Positions 16,045 through 25,079 of a DNA stretch of 64,000 nucleotides are shown here, piece by piece (position 1 is the first letter of the stretch; every line of letters starts with the position of its first letter). The translations under genes and the position numbers were made by a program. This DNA is from Pleomorphomonas sp. PLEO (GTDB lineage Bacteria; Pseudomonadota; Alphaproteobacteria; Rhizobiales; Pleomorphomonadaceae): contig NZ_CP166625.1 in NCBI RefSeq assembly GCF_041320595.1, forward strand, positions 3,098,001-3,162,000, written 5' to 3'. The notes beneath the pieces were generated by a model. It ran no database searches, was not told where the DNA came from, and saw nothing but the letters and a program-made list of their open reading frames with translations.

Positions 16045-16442
16045 TGTGAGGGCTCCTTTTACTGCCGGGCTGGCGGCGTGCCGCAGACACGGGAGCATAT
16101 AGCTCCGAACGAGCCGTGGGCAGATGGTGTTTCGCCCGGCTTACCCGCGCCACGCATGAATCGGCTTGGCGACTGGAGGTCGCATTCCCTGAAGCGAGCC
16201 TTTTTTAAAACACGCAGCTTGGCGATGAAGGTCAAATATCGTCCAGATCAATAAGACATCGAATATTATTTTGATCTGATATTTGATAAGTGATGCGCTC
16301 TATGCGCTACTTATTTTATAAAAAGAAAATTGCGCATTTCCCTTGGCTCATGGCAATATTGGTGATGCGCATTCTGTTTTAGAGGCGTGCGTGTCTCATT
16401 TGAATTATTGTTATGTGAACTATTACCTTGGAGGTCACAGTT
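16045..16442. other. AT-rich intergenic region, 398 bp
   Basis: No gene is supported. Base composition drops well below the surrounding genes between about 16200 and 16435. It contains nested inverted repeats at 16234-16314 and several ATGCGC elements. The ribosome-binding site GGAGG of the hydrolase gene is at 16430-16434. Confidence 0.5.
16234..16314. promoter_or_regulatory. Cluster of inverted and direct repeats, candidate operator region
   Basis: CAGATCAA (16244-16251) and TTGATCTG (16271-16278) form a perfect 8-bp inverted repeat. It extends outward with AAATAT (16234-16239) and ATATTT (16279-16284) after a 4-nt bulge. A second inverted repeat, ATAAGT (16286-16291)/ACTTAT (16309-16314), encloses two tandem ATGCGCT copies (16293 and 16302). 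Further ATGCGC/GCGCAT copies occur near 16332 and 16365. The arrangement lies 130-210 bp upstream of the hydrolase gene. Confidence 0.4.
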
Positions 16443-17318
16443 ATGTCGACCCAATCTCAATTCACCAGCCATGACGAGTATCTGACCGGTGGGGACGGTC
16501 TGCGATTATTTGTGCGCTCATGGTTCCCGACCGGCGTACCACTGGGAATATTGGTGATTTGCCATGGTTTTCTGGCACATAGCGGTCATTACAAGTGGGT
16601 TGCCGAGCGTGCGGTCGAGGCCGGTTACGGCGTCTACGCTATCGATCTCCGAGGGCGCGGCAGATCGGAGGGAGAGCGTTTTTTCGTCTCTGAGATTGAT
16701 GATTATGTGAGCGATCTGGCGCAGGCGGTGTCCCTCGCGTATACGCGCCATGTTGATCTGCCGGTGTTTCTCATTGGCCATAGCGCCGGCGGCGTCGTCT
16801 CCGCAGTCTATGCTTTGCGACATCAGAATTTGTTGTCCGGCCTCATTTGCGAGAGCTTCGCCTATCGCGTCCCCGCGCCCCGGATCGCTCTCAGCTTGTT
16901 CAAGTTACTCGCCCGCGTAATCCCGAAGGTTCCTGTCCTCAAGCTGAAGACGGTTGATTTCTCGCGTGATCCGGTCGCCGTAGCGGCACTCGACAGCGAT
17001 CCGCTCATTACAGGAGAAGTCCAACCGCTCCGCACCGTCGCAGCGTTGGTCCACGGTGGAGACGAACTGCAAAAGGGATTCCCGCAGATCAGTTTGCCGC
17101 TGTTGATCCTGCACGGCACGGCCGACAAGGCCACCCTTCCGGCAGGCAGCGAAGAGTTTTTTCAGCGTGCCGGATCTGTGGACAAGACGCTTAAGCTCTA
17201 TGACGGACATTTTCATGATCTGCTGCAAGACATTGGGCGCGAGCAGGTCATGTCGGATATCCTCGGATGGATTGGTCAACATGTGCCGGTCCAAACCGGA
17301 AAGACGACGGCTGGTTGA
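16443..17318 (+). CDS. Alpha/beta hydrolase, monoacylglycerol lipase-like
   Basis: 291 residues from ATG 16443 (GGAGG 8 nt upstream); an in-frame TTG at 16428 overlaps that site and is rejected. The hydrolase-4 fold shows the oxyanion region VICHGFLAHSGHY, the DLRGRGRSEG strand, the nucleophile elbow GHSAGG, a probable catalytic Asp in LILHGTADKAT and His in YDGHFHDLL. It has no signal peptide and is therefore cytosolic. Family members cleave monoacylglycerols or lysophospholipids, but other esters are possible. The gene stands alone after an AT-rich, repeat-containing regulatory region, which suggests individual regulation. Confidence 0.88.
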   Translation: MSTQSQFTSHDEYLTGGDGLRLFVRSWFPTGVPLGILVICHGFLAHSGHYKWVAERAVEAGYGVYAIDLRGRGRSEGERFFVSEIDDYVSDLAQAVSLAYTRHVDLPVFLIGHSAGGVVSAVYALRHQNLLSGLICESFAYRVPAPRIALSLFKLLARVIPKVPVLKLKTVDFSRDPVAVAALDSDPLITGEVQPLRTVAALVHGGDELQKGFPQISLPLLILHGTADKATLPAGSEEFFQRAGSVDKTLKLYDGHFHDLLQDIGREQVMSDILGWIGQHVPVQTGKTTAG

Positions 17319-17366
17319 GCCGCCTTATCTATTTTCGAAGCCTGCACGTTTGGTTGTACAAGTCCA

Positions 17367-18245
17367 TCACGGCGCAACCAGATGGGTTTCGTTGGATTCG
17401 ATGGCTAGTTTACTCATCGTTTCGGACAGCATCGAATTGAAGTTGGTATATTTGAGCGCGGCCGCGTAATTGTTCTCAATGGCGGCTCGGCGTGACTCGT
17501 AATCTTCCGGTGTAATGGAATTTATTGCGTGGATGAGTTCATCTTTATTTTTGCAATGAATGATGCCTGATGCATCGAAATGTCGACCAATTTCCGGATC
17601 TCCCCAATAGATCGGTACCGTCTTGTTGATGAAGCAGTCGAGTACCTTCTCGGTGAAATAGCCACCGAAGCGGCTATTTTCTATGGCGACCGAGAACCGA
17701 TACTCCAGAAGGGCTTCCGATTTCGAGGGGATCGGTTTGTAGGCGCGGCCATAGAGATCCAGCTTATCGCGGCAAGCGTCCGCGATAACGTGCCGCAACC
17801 GATGACCGAATAGGTCACGCTTTTTGGACGCGATCAGCGAGATGTTGCGTGTTTTTGGAACATCGCCAGGGGGCGTTGTGCATATGTGCGGATTAAAGAA
17901 CACCGCGTTGGGGCATCTTTTGAGTATTTTTGTCGAGTGGGTAAGGATGTGTTTGAAATTCCAGTAAAAAAACGGCAGCGTAAAGTAATGCCTTGGCTTT
18001 ATGCCCTGTGGTTCGAGCATCATCAAGGATATAGCGCAGTCGACGCCCCAATAGGGAATGAAATGGCGGCTGCTGAAGTACACGACGACATGATCGTTGG
18101 GCGTCAAATCCCCGACGGTTGCATCGGTCTGGGCGGCCGCGGCCGCGGCGTCGTTCAGCGGAGTGTAGGTGCTTAAGGGATGATCGGCCAAGCGCAGATC
18201 CCAGCGCAGTTTGGTCGGCTGGTAGAAAATTTTGGGTTCGATCAT
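17367..18245 (-). CDS. Glycosyltransferase family 10 (fucosyltransferase-like)
   Basis: 292 residues. The C-terminal half contains the GT10 donor-binding signature: FSVAIENS, then GGYFTEKVLDCF and TVPIYWGDPEIG. These are the residues that hold GDP-fucose in alpha-1,3/1,4-fucosyltransferases. The N-terminal acceptor domain is less conserved. It is cytosolic or peripheral, and would act on a lipopolysaccharide or exopolysaccharide acceptor. No GDP-fucose synthesis gene or other glycan gene is nearby, so this is an orphan. Composition is more AT-rich than its neighbours, compatible with horizontal acquisition. Specificity for fucose is inferred from the family only. Confidence 0.85.
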   Translation of the reverse strand: MIEPKIFYQPTKLRWDLRLADHPLSTYTPLNDAAAAAAQTDATVGDLTPNDHVVVYFSSRHFIPYWGVDCAISLMMLEPQGIKPRHYFTLPFFYWNFKHILTHSTKILKRCPNAVFFNPHICTTPPGDVPKTRNISLIASKKRDLFGHRLRHVIADACRDKLDLYGRAYKPIPSKSEALLEYRFSVAIENSRFGGYFTEKVLDCFINKTVPIYWGDPEIGRHFDASGIIHCKNKDELIHAINSITPEDYESRRAAIENNYAAALKYTNFNSMLSETMSKLAIESNETHLVAP

Positions 18246-18410
18246 TCGCTGAACTCACTCCGATCGCATCGTCGGAGCCGTTAGTTATCTGAAGTGGCGA
18301 TCCGTGTCGTTAGCGTCGGATATCGTCGACCAAATTAGTTGGGCAGATAGCGGCAGTCCAGCGGAACAGTGCGATGTCACGTCTATCCCATCAAATGCGC
18401 GCCGCCGGTT

Positions 18411-18434
18411 GCCTCCCGGTTTAGTCCGGGAGGC
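18411..18434 (-). terminator. Terminator-like hairpin after the GH42 operon
   Basis: A perfect 9-bp stem GCCTCCCGG (18411-18419)/CCGGGAGGC (18426-18434) with a 6-nt loop, 12 bp beyond the GH42 stop codon on the minus strand. There is no U-tract, so it may instead protect the 3' end of the transcript. Confidence 0.5.
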
Positions 18435-18445
18435 AGTTTGACAGG

Positions 18446-20584
18446 TCAGGCTAATTTGACGATGGCGCAGCCATAGGGTTCGAGCGCGAGGGGCCCTTCT
18501 ACGACGTTCCCGGTCAGAAGGTCGGTTCCGCGTGGTACGCCTGATGCCGTTACCGGCTCCGCGTCAGTGTTCAGCACGAAGAGCAGCTTGCGGTCTGCCG
18601 CCTCGCGAAGCGTCACTTCCACATTCGGCGGCAGGTCCGAGAGGAGCGGTGCGATGCCGGCGGTCGGAAACAGCTGGTCGGCGAGGCCTTCGACCAGCGT
18701 CTCGGTGAGATAGGTGCCGACGTAAACCGCGCGTCCTGCCCCGACCTTCCGGCTGGTGACGACGGCGCGACCGCTCGCGAAGCGGTTGCTCCACTGACCC
18801 AGCAACTCGACATCCGGCTCGGTTTCCAACAGTTCGTAAAGGTGCGCCGATTCGTGTTCGCGATTGCCTAGCGTGAAATTATACCGTCGCTCCGTTGACC
18901 CGGCCGGCAACGTCTTTGCGGGTGTGTGCAGCCCCCATTCGGTGCCTTGAAGAGCGAACAGGCCGTCGGATCCCGGTTCGGCAACCCGGCCGAATTCCTC
19001 GATCCGAACGCCGCATAGCCTGGACAATCCGGGGCCGGGTGCCATGGTCCGGATGATATGGTTGTTGTCGTCACGCGTGCCGGTCATGGCGCCGACCACC
19101 AGCGTGCCGCCGTTCCGAACGAAGGCCTCCACCCGCTCGTCCCACTCCGGCTTCCACATCACCCAGTGGGGGACATAGAGCAGCTTTAGGCGCGAGAGAT
19201 CGTCTTCGGGGTGGATAAAGCCGCAGGCGATGCCATTCTTGTAGCAATAGCGGTGCAGCCGCGTCGCGTCCTCCAGAGGGCTCGGCAGGCCGATCGGATA
19301 GGTTTTATAGGCCTCTTGATTGTCGAAGTCGGCGCCGGCAATGCCGACATCCATGCGCACCGACGTGCCGAGCAGGTCTTTCTTGATCCGAGCAATATCG
19401 GAGGCAAACCGAGCTGCTTCCTCGTAGCGACGGCGGGGCACGTCGTCGTGGTCGAGGATGCCCATCCAGTAGATTTCGGCACCGAAATGCGCCGGGCGCC
19501 AGCGGAAGAACATCAAACCGTCGGCACCGCGCGCCACCGAACTCATGGCCATGCGGCGCATCTCGCCCGGCTCCGGCGTCATGGTCGAGAAGGTCGGCTG
19601 GCTACCGAAGCCCGAGGCCTGTTCGGGAACGATGAAGTTGCCGGTAAAGCCACGGCAAACATCGAGGTTCAGAGCCTGCGTTGCCGCGTGGCCGCCGGCG
19701 CGCTGCATCTCGTCGTAGAGCATCGGGTAGATATCGAAGCCAAGGAAATCGAGGTCCTTGCTGAACTGGCCACGGAAGTCGATGTCGACCAACCGCCCGA
19801 GGTTGTGAAAGATGAACCAATCGGGATTGGCGGCGCGCAGGATCTCGACCTGATCATGCTGGAAGGCTGCTGTCGCCGTTGCCAGGAAGCGATGGAAGTC
19901 CTGGACGTGGCCGGGCGATGGATGGCCCGGAGCGCCGGATACCGGCAGAACCACCTGATCGAAATTGTCGTAGGCAAGAGCCCAGAAATCGCCGCCCCAG
20001 GCAAAGTTGAGATCGGCGATCGTCGCGTAGCGATTGCGCAGGTAGCGACGGAATTCGCGTAGCGTCGCCTCCGAATAGGAGGTGGAGACGGTGGTGTTGA
20101 GTTCGTTGTCAGTCTGCCAACCTACGACATGCGGGTTGTCGCGATAATGCTCGGCCAGTGCCTTGGTGATCCGCTGACTATGAAGGCGGTAAACAGGGCT
20201 TGCCGTATCAGCGTGCTGGCGCGAGCCGTGGCGGGCGGCGCGGCCGTTCTCATCGACGCGCAGCACCTCCGGATACGTGGCCGTCAGCCAGCGCGGCGGC
20301 GTTGCCGTCGGCGTGCAGAAGATGGTGTTGACGCCCTGTTGCCCGAGAACGGCAATAGCCCGGTCGAACAGCGAGAAGTCAAAGACGCCTTCGCGGGGCT
20401 CAAGGATATGCCAGGCGAATTCGCCCATGCGAACGACGTTGAAGCCGGCGGCGGCCATCCGTTCGGCATCGCGCTGCCAATAACTGTCATCGACATGTTC
20501 GGGATAGTGCGGGGCACCGACAAGGAAATCGTCGAGGGCGAGCGGGCGCCAAACCGACAGCGGCGCCGGAGATGCGAGTTTCAT
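18446..20584 (-). CDS. Beta-galactosidase, glycoside hydrolase family 42
   Basis: 712 residues from ATG 20584. The longer frame starting at 20791 would run into the ABC ATPase gene and lacks family similarity. The N-terminal TIM barrel opens with GAPHYPEHVDDSYW and FNVVRMGEFAWHILEP. The acid/base Glu is in TDNELN and the likely nucleophile Glu in VPEQASG. A trimerisation domain and a C-terminal beta domain ending EPYGCAIVKLA follow. It hydrolyses terminal beta-D-galactosides. There is no signal peptide, so it is intracellular, acting after uptake by the ABC transporter encoded 16 bp upstream in the same operon. Regulated presumably by the divergent ROK protein. Confidence 0.93.
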   Translation of the reverse strand: MKLASPAPLSVWRPLALDDFLVGAPHYPEHVDDSYWQRDAERMAAAGFNVVRMGEFAWHILEPREGVFDFSLFDRAIAVLGQQGVNTIFCTPTATPPRWLTATYPEVLRVDENGRAARHGSRQHADTASPVYRLHSQRITKALAEHYRDNPHVVGWQTDNELNTTVSTSYSEATLREFRRYLRNRYATIADLNFAWGGDFWALAYDNFDQVVLPVSGAPGHPSPGHVQDFHRFLATATAAFQHDQVEILRAANPDWFIFHNLGRLVDIDFRGQFSKDLDFLGFDIYPMLYDEMQRAGGHAATQALNLDVCRGFTGNFIVPEQASGFGSQPTFSTMTPEPGEMRRMAMSSVARGADGLMFFRWRPAHFGAEIYWMGILDHDDVPRRRYEEAARFASDIARIKKDLLGTSVRMDVGIAGADFDNQEAYKTYPIGLPSPLEDATRLHRYCYKNGIACGFIHPEDDLSRLKLLYVPHWVMWKPEWDERVEAFVRNGGTLVVGAMTGTRDDNNHIIRTMAPGPGLSRLCGVRIEEFGRVAEPGSDGLFALQGTEWGLHTPAKTLPAGSTERRYNFTLGNREHESAHLYELLETEPDVELLGQWSNRFASGRAVVTSRKVGAGRAVYVGTYLTETLVEGLADQLFPTAGIAPLLSDLPPNVEVTLREAADRKLLFVLNTDAEPVTASGVPRGTDLLTGNVVEGPLALEPYGCAIVKLA

Positions 20585-20600
20585 TGGCTGGGTTTCCTTG

Positions 20601-21737
20601 TCAGGTCTTGGTGACGGGCTTGGCCGCGGACAGCGTTTTTCCATCGGAGGCAAAGAGGTAGGCGTGGACAGCGTCGAAACCGATCGACACCGGCTCGTCG
20701 GGCGTGAAGGGCTGTATATCGCCGATCTGGACGGTGAACACCCCCGTGCCGCTGTCCGACCCGGATGTCGCGAGGGTACCGGCGTCGGCATACACGATGG
20801 TTTCGCGGCCGAGATATTCGGTCAGCCGGACGCGCGCCGGAAAGCTGGTGCCGGCAGTGTGGTCGCCGACGCGGAGCTTTTCCGGCCTGATACCGACCGT
20901 CACGCGCGTGCCGATGGGCGGCGTTTCGTCGAGATTGTCGAAATCGATCTTGAGGCTGTCGCCACAGGTCACTGAGGCACTTCTGCCGTCAGTCGAGGTC
21001 ACCACACCGGCGACAAAATTCATCCGTGGCGCACCCAGAAAGCCGGCAACGAACAGGTTGACCGGGTTGGTGTAGAGTTCGAGCGGCGCGCCGACCTGCT
21101 CGATCCGCCCGCCATTGAGCACGACGATGCGGCTCGCCATCGTCATGGCTTCCACCTGGTCGTGCGTCACATAAATCATGGTGGATCCAAGCCGGCCGTG
21201 CAGCGTCGACAGTTCAACACGCATCTGGGTGCGGAGCGCTGCGTCGAGATTGCTGAGTGGCTCGTCGAACAGGAAGACGTCGGGCGAGCGGGTGATGGCT
21301 CTGCCGATGGCAACGCGCTGGCGCTGGCCGCCGGAAAGCTGCTTGGGGAATTTCTGAAGTTGTTCCTCGAGCCGCAGGATCTGCGCTGCGCGAGCGACGG
21401 CGGCGTCGATCTCCGCCTTGGGGCGCTTGGCCATGCGCAGGCCGAAGCCCATGTTTTCTTCCACCGTCATATGCGGATAGAGCGCGTAGGACTGGAAGAC
21501 CATGGCGATGCCGCGGTCGCCCGGCTCCAGGTGGGTGACGTCGCGCTCCTTGATCCGCAACCGGCCCGAGGTGACGGTTTCCAGCCCGGCAATGGTTTTG
21601 AGCAGGGTCGATTTGCCGCAGCCGGATGGACCGACCATGACGATGAACTCGCCTTCGTCGATGGTCAGGCTGATGTCCTTGAGGGCGTGGAAGCCGCCAT
21701 AATGTTTTTCGACGTTTTGAATTTCGACGCTCGCCAT
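20601..21737 (-). CDS. Carbohydrate ABC transporter ATP-binding protein (UgpC/MsmK/MalK type)
   Basis: 378 residues from ATG 21737 (AAGGA upstream); the longer in-frame extension is out of family. Walker A is GPSGCGKST, the Q loop VFQSYALYPHMTV, the signature LSGGQRQR, Walker B VFLFDEP and the switch VTHDQ. The C-terminal ~130 residues form the TOBE/OB regulatory domain with GIRPEKLRV. The length and TOBE domain are those of CUT1-family sugar ATPases. It energises the two permeases encoded upstream. It lies 26 bp after the second permease gene and 16 bp before the GH42 gene. Confidence 0.94.
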   Translation of the reverse strand: MASVEIQNVEKHYGGFHALKDISLTIDEGEFIVMVGPSGCGKSTLLKTIAGLETVTSGRLRIKERDVTHLEPGDRGIAMVFQSYALYPHMTVEENMGFGLRMAKRPKAEIDAAVARAAQILRLEEQLQKFPKQLSGGQRQRVAIGRAITRSPDVFLFDEPLSNLDAALRTQMRVELSTLHGRLGSTMIYVTHDQVEAMTMASRIVVLNGGRIEQVGAPLELYTNPVNLFVAGFLGAPRMNFVAGVVTSTDGRSASVTCGDSLKIDFDNLDETPPIGTRVTVGIRPEKLRVGDHTAGTSFPARVRLTEYLGRETIVYADAGTLATSGSDSGTGVFTVQIGDIQPFTPDEPVSIGFDAVHAYLFASDGKTLSAAKPVTKT

Positions 21738-21763
21738 GGGGAGGCATCCTTCGAATAGTGTTG

Positions 21764-22615
21764 TCAGCCCTTCACCGCGCCCATGGTCAGGCCGGCGATG
21801 AAGTGACGCTGCATCAGGAAGAACATTGCGACGGGCGGGATCGCGACCATGATCGTCGCGGCCGCCACCAGGTTCCAAGCGGAGGTCCACTCGCCGCGCA
21901 GGTTGTTGAGGCCGGCGGTCACCGGTTTGACGGCATCGCTCTGCGTCAGCACGATCGCCCAGAAGTAGTCGTTCCAGACGAAGGTGAAGGTCAGGATGGC
22001 CAGTGCGGCGAGAGCCGGGCGGATCAGCGGTACCACGACGTGCCAAAGCGTCTGCCAGGGCGAGGCGCCCTCGGCGCGGGCGGCCTGGAATAGTTCGTCC
22101 GGCAGAGCGGCGATGAAGTTGCGCATGAACAGCGTCGCAAAGCCGGTCTGGAACGCGGTGTGGAAGATGATCAGCGCGAAGTAGGTGTCGTAAAGGCCAA
22201 CGCCGACCATCAGATCGCGCACCGGGATCATCATGATCTGCGCCGGCAGGAAGTTGCCGCCGACGAACAACGCAAAGACCAGGCGATTGCCGGGGAAGCG
22301 GTGGCGCGACAGCACGTAGCCGGTCAGCGTCGACAGAACCAGCACGCCGACAACCGAAGGCAGGGTGATGATCAGGCTGTTGACGAAATAGCGCGCCAGA
22401 GCCGTCTGCTTGAAAACGGCGGTGTAGTTCTCGACGAAGTTGAACGACTTCGGCCACCCCCAGTAGTTGCCGGCCATCACTTCCTCGAAGGAGCGCAGCG
22501 ATGTCAGCATCACCGTGACGAGCGGCAGGAGCCACAGGATGAGCACGGCGACGACCAAGGCGATATAGGCCGCACGCGCCGATCGGGCGGTTTCCGGAAT
22601 GGGACGGGGATACAT
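21764..22615 (-). CDS. Carbohydrate ABC transporter permease (MalG type)
   Basis: 283 residues with six predicted membrane helices, starting with ALVVAVLILWLLPLVTVMLTS. The EAA loop that docks the ATPase is seen as QAARAEGASPWQTLWHVVVP. C-terminal FFLMQRHFIAGLTMGAVKG is the characteristic end of CUT1 second permeases. Its ATG overlaps the stop of the upstream permease gene as TGATG, giving tight coupling and a 1:1 heterodimer. It transports the sugar recognised by the Tat-exported binding protein of this operon, probably a beta-galactoside. Confidence 0.94.
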   Translation of the reverse strand: MYPRPIPETARSARAAYIALVVAVLILWLLPLVTVMLTSLRSFEEVMAGNYWGWPKSFNFVENYTAVFKQTALARYFVNSLIITLPSVVGVLVLSTLTGYVLSRHRFPGNRLVFALFVGGNFLPAQIMMIPVRDLMVGVGLYDTYFALIIFHTAFQTGFATLFMRNFIAALPDELFQAARAEGASPWQTLWHVVVPLIRPALAALAILTFTFVWNDYFWAIVLTQSDAVKPVTAGLNNLRGEWTSAWNLVAAATIMVAIPPVAMFFLMQRHFIAGLTMGAVKG

Positions 22616-23499
22616 CAGGCAGTCTCCTGTTCCGGCCGGAGCAGTGTGCGCAGATACCAGGCGATGAACACGGCCATGATGGCGAACAGGACGGTGGCGA
22701 TGGCGGCGCCATAGCCGAAGCGGTAGGAGAAGATTGACTGCTCGTACATCTGGTAGGCGAGCACGGTAGACGAACCGAATGGCCCACCCGACGTCATGAC
22801 GGCCACCATGTCGAACGAGCGAAGCGCGCCGATCACCGTCACGGCGAGGGCTATGAAACTCACCTCGCGAAGCTGCGGCAGCACGACGTGCAGCAGCATG
22901 GCAAAGCCCCGCGCACCATCGACCCGGCCGGCGCCGATCAGGTCTTCGTTGAGGTTGTTGAGGCCGGCGAGGAACAGCACCAGGCAGAAGGCGACCTGCG
23001 GCCAGAGCGCGGCGATCACCACGGCGAAACTGACCAGATGTTCGTCGGAGAGCAGGGCAGGGGCGGTGGCGCCAAACCAGCCGTAGATCAGCGACAACAG
23101 GCCGAAGGTTGGATCATAGACCCAGGTGAAGACGACGCCGACGGTGACCGAGGCCAATACCAGCGGCACAAAGAATAGCGATTTCAAGAACTTCATGCCG
23201 GCGATCGCCTGGTTGAGCAGCAGCGCGAGTGCCAGCCCCAATGGCGGTGCGAACATGAACATGACGAGCCAGATCACGTTGTTCTTCAGCGAAACATAGA
23301 ACTGCGGATCGGCGGCGAGCTGCTCGTAGTTGGTAAGGCCGACCCACTGCATCGGGCCTACGCCGTCCCAATCGAAGAAGGAAACCCAGATCGTCTGGAC
23401 AGAGGCCAGAATGATCACGATGCCGAACAGCAGCGCGCCGGGGAGGATGAAGAGCGTGGGCGCCAGCCAGTAGCGATGGCGTCGCCAGAAGGAGTTCAT
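22615..23499 (-). CDS. Carbohydrate ABC transporter permease (MalF/UgpA type)
   Basis: 294 residues with six membrane helices; the N-terminal WLAPTLFILPGALLFGIVII and the ~25-residue periplasmic stretch with GLTNYEQL are typical of CUT1 first permeases. The EAA-type loop is GAGRVDGARGFAMLLHVVLP. It pairs with the MalG-type subunit, whose ATG overlaps its stop codon. It is separated from the binding-protein gene by 130 bp that carries GC-rich hairpins, a common arrangement that lets binding protein accumulate in excess over permease. Confidence 0.94.
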   Translation of the reverse strand: MNSFWRRHRYWLAPTLFILPGALLFGIVIILASVQTIWVSFFDWDGVGPMQWVGLTNYEQLAADPQFYVSLKNNVIWLVMFMFAPPLGLALALLLNQAIAGMKFLKSLFFVPLVLASVTVGVVFTWVYDPTFGLLSLIYGWFGATAPALLSDEHLVSFAVVIAALWPQVAFCLVLFLAGLNNLNEDLIGAGRVDGARGFAMLLHVVLPQLREVSFIALAVTVIGALRSFDMVAVMTSGGPFGSSTVLAYQMYEQSIFSYRFGYGAAIATVLFAIMAVFIAWYLRTLLRPEQETA

Positions 23500-23523
23500 C
23501 TGGTCATTCCCGTTGAGTTATTT

Positions 23524-23594
23524 GCCCGAGGGGGAGGCCTCGGGCGAGGCGGTCTTTCCGGGGGAAGAGAGGCCGCGTTCTCGCCCGAGGCGAG
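23524..23594 (-). promoter_or_regulatory. GC-rich hairpins between binding-protein and permease genes
   Basis: GCCCGAGG (23524-23531) pairs with CCTCGGGC (23538-23545), and an alternative stem GCCTCG/CGAGGC occupies 23537-23550. A third hairpin CTCGCC/GGCGAG spans 23580-23594. In an operon transcript these could stabilise the binding-protein mRNA or attenuate transcription into the permease genes. Confidence 0.5.
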
Positions 23595-23629
23595 CGATCG
23601 GGAGGAGTATCTCGATCGCCTGGAGGGCG

Positions 23630-24910
23630 TCAGTCCTTGAAGATCCGCTTGCGCGTTCCCTCAAGACGCTCGAGAATCTGGTCGCGGCGCTCGGGCTTGA
23701 CCATGAATTCCTGGAAGCCCTTGAGGCCTTCCTGCGCCATGTCGGGATCGGTGTCGCGATCGTAATATTGGGCAGTACCGACGACCGTTTTCATCGACTC
23801 GACGGCGGCGTTGATCAGCGGATCCTTGCTGGGCGGGCAGTCGATGCGCGGCGGTACCGCGCTTTCGGCTTCGAGGAACGCGGCGAGATTTTCCGGCTTG
23901 TAGAAATAGGCAAGGAAGTCGCGGGCGTTTTCCTTGTTCTTGCCGTTCTTCGGGATATGGACCGAATTGAGCGAGAAGTCCTCGTAGCGAGGCATGCTCT
24001 TGTCAATCACGGGGAAGGGGGCATAGGCGATCTTGTCGACGTCTTCCGGCGGGAAACCGTATTTGATGAAGCCGCCGAGATCCATCATGGCCGCTTTCTT
24101 CTGGGCCAACGCGGCCGCCGCCTGTTCCCAGCCCGAGGACGTATGGTTCGGCGTGAACAGATCGGCCTTGATTAGCGCCTCCCATTTGTCGAACACTGGC
24201 TTGAGCGAGGCGTCGGTATAGGCAAGCTTGCCGTCCATCAGTGCCAGATGCTTCTCGAGGCCGCTGATGCGCAGGTTCATATGGTCGAACCAGCCGGCGG
24301 CGGGCCACATTTCCTTGGTTCCCATGCTGACGGGGATCATGCCGGCCGACTTGGCCTGCTCGCCGAGCGCCAGAAGGTCCTCAATGGTCGCAGGCGCGGT
24401 CCAACCCTTCTGTTCGAACACGTCCTTGCGGTAGAACATGCCCCATAAGAGACCGCCGAGCGGCAGGCCGTATTGCCGGTCGTCGACCGTCAACGCGCCG
24501 GTGGTGGCGCCGAGAACCTTCTTGTAGCCCTCACGCTCGTAGAGATCGGACATGTCGTCGAACAGGCCGCGCTTGACGAAAGCCTTCATCCGATTGCCGG
24601 AAAACCAGAAGCAGACGTCGGGAGCACCGACCACCAGATAACTGCGGATGGCCGTTTTGTGGGCCTCGTGGTCCATATTGTTGATGGTGACGGCGACGCC
24701 GGACGCCTTGGAGTATTCATCGGCAAGGCGCTGCAGCACGGCACGCTGGTCGGCGTTGCCGATGTTGGAAATGATCGTCAGCTCCTTGGATTGGGCAAGG
24801 GCCGGCCGGGCGAGCATGCTGCCGGCCAGCACGGCGCCGGTGCCGATCATGAACCGCCGACGCGTGGTGGCGAGCTCCATGCCGATCAAGGAATCCGTAT
24901 TTCTTTCCAT
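23630..24910 (-). CDS. Carbohydrate ABC transporter substrate-binding protein with Tat signal
   Basis: 426 residues from ATG 24910, which has GGGAGGAG 6 nt upstream; the 44-residue longer frame is rejected. The N-terminus holds a twin-arginine signal (TTRRRFMIGTGAVLAG, then ARPALAQ), so export is probably through Tat in folded form, unusual for sugar-binding proteins. The mature part is a CUT1 (family 1) periplasmic binding protein with LTIISNIGNADQRAVL, YGLPLGGLLWGMFYRKDVFE, and FLAYFYKPENLAAF near the end. First gene of the five-gene operon. The sugar is inferred to be a beta-galactoside from the GH42 partner. Confidence 0.92.
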   Translation of the reverse strand: MERNTDSLIGMELATTRRRFMIGTGAVLAGSMLARPALAQSKELTIISNIGNADQRAVLQRLADEYSKASGVAVTINNMDHEAHKTAIRSYLVVGAPDVCFWFSGNRMKAFVKRGLFDDMSDLYEREGYKKVLGATTGALTVDDRQYGLPLGGLLWGMFYRKDVFEQKGWTAPATIEDLLALGEQAKSAGMIPVSMGTKEMWPAAGWFDHMNLRISGLEKHLALMDGKLAYTDASLKPVFDKWEALIKADLFTPNHTSSGWEQAAAALAQKKAAMMDLGGFIKYGFPPEDVDKIAYAPFPVIDKSMPRYEDFSLNSVHIPKNGKNKENARDFLAYFYKPENLAAFLEAESAVPPRIDCPPSKDPLINAAVESMKTVVGTAQYYDRDTDPDMAQEGLKGFQEFMVKPERRDQILERLEGTRKRIFKD

Positions 24911-25079
24911 CTCTATCTCCTCCCGAGACATGACGAGGCATTCTCGAACGGTCACCCGCTCGAAGCTCAACGATTTCAAGGCTGTTGTTTTGACCTCCAG
25001 CGCGGAAATAAACCGCGCGGGCAACCTCTCCCCGATTGCCATATGGAATCTGATAGCCTAGTTTTGGCGGAGCGCCAAG

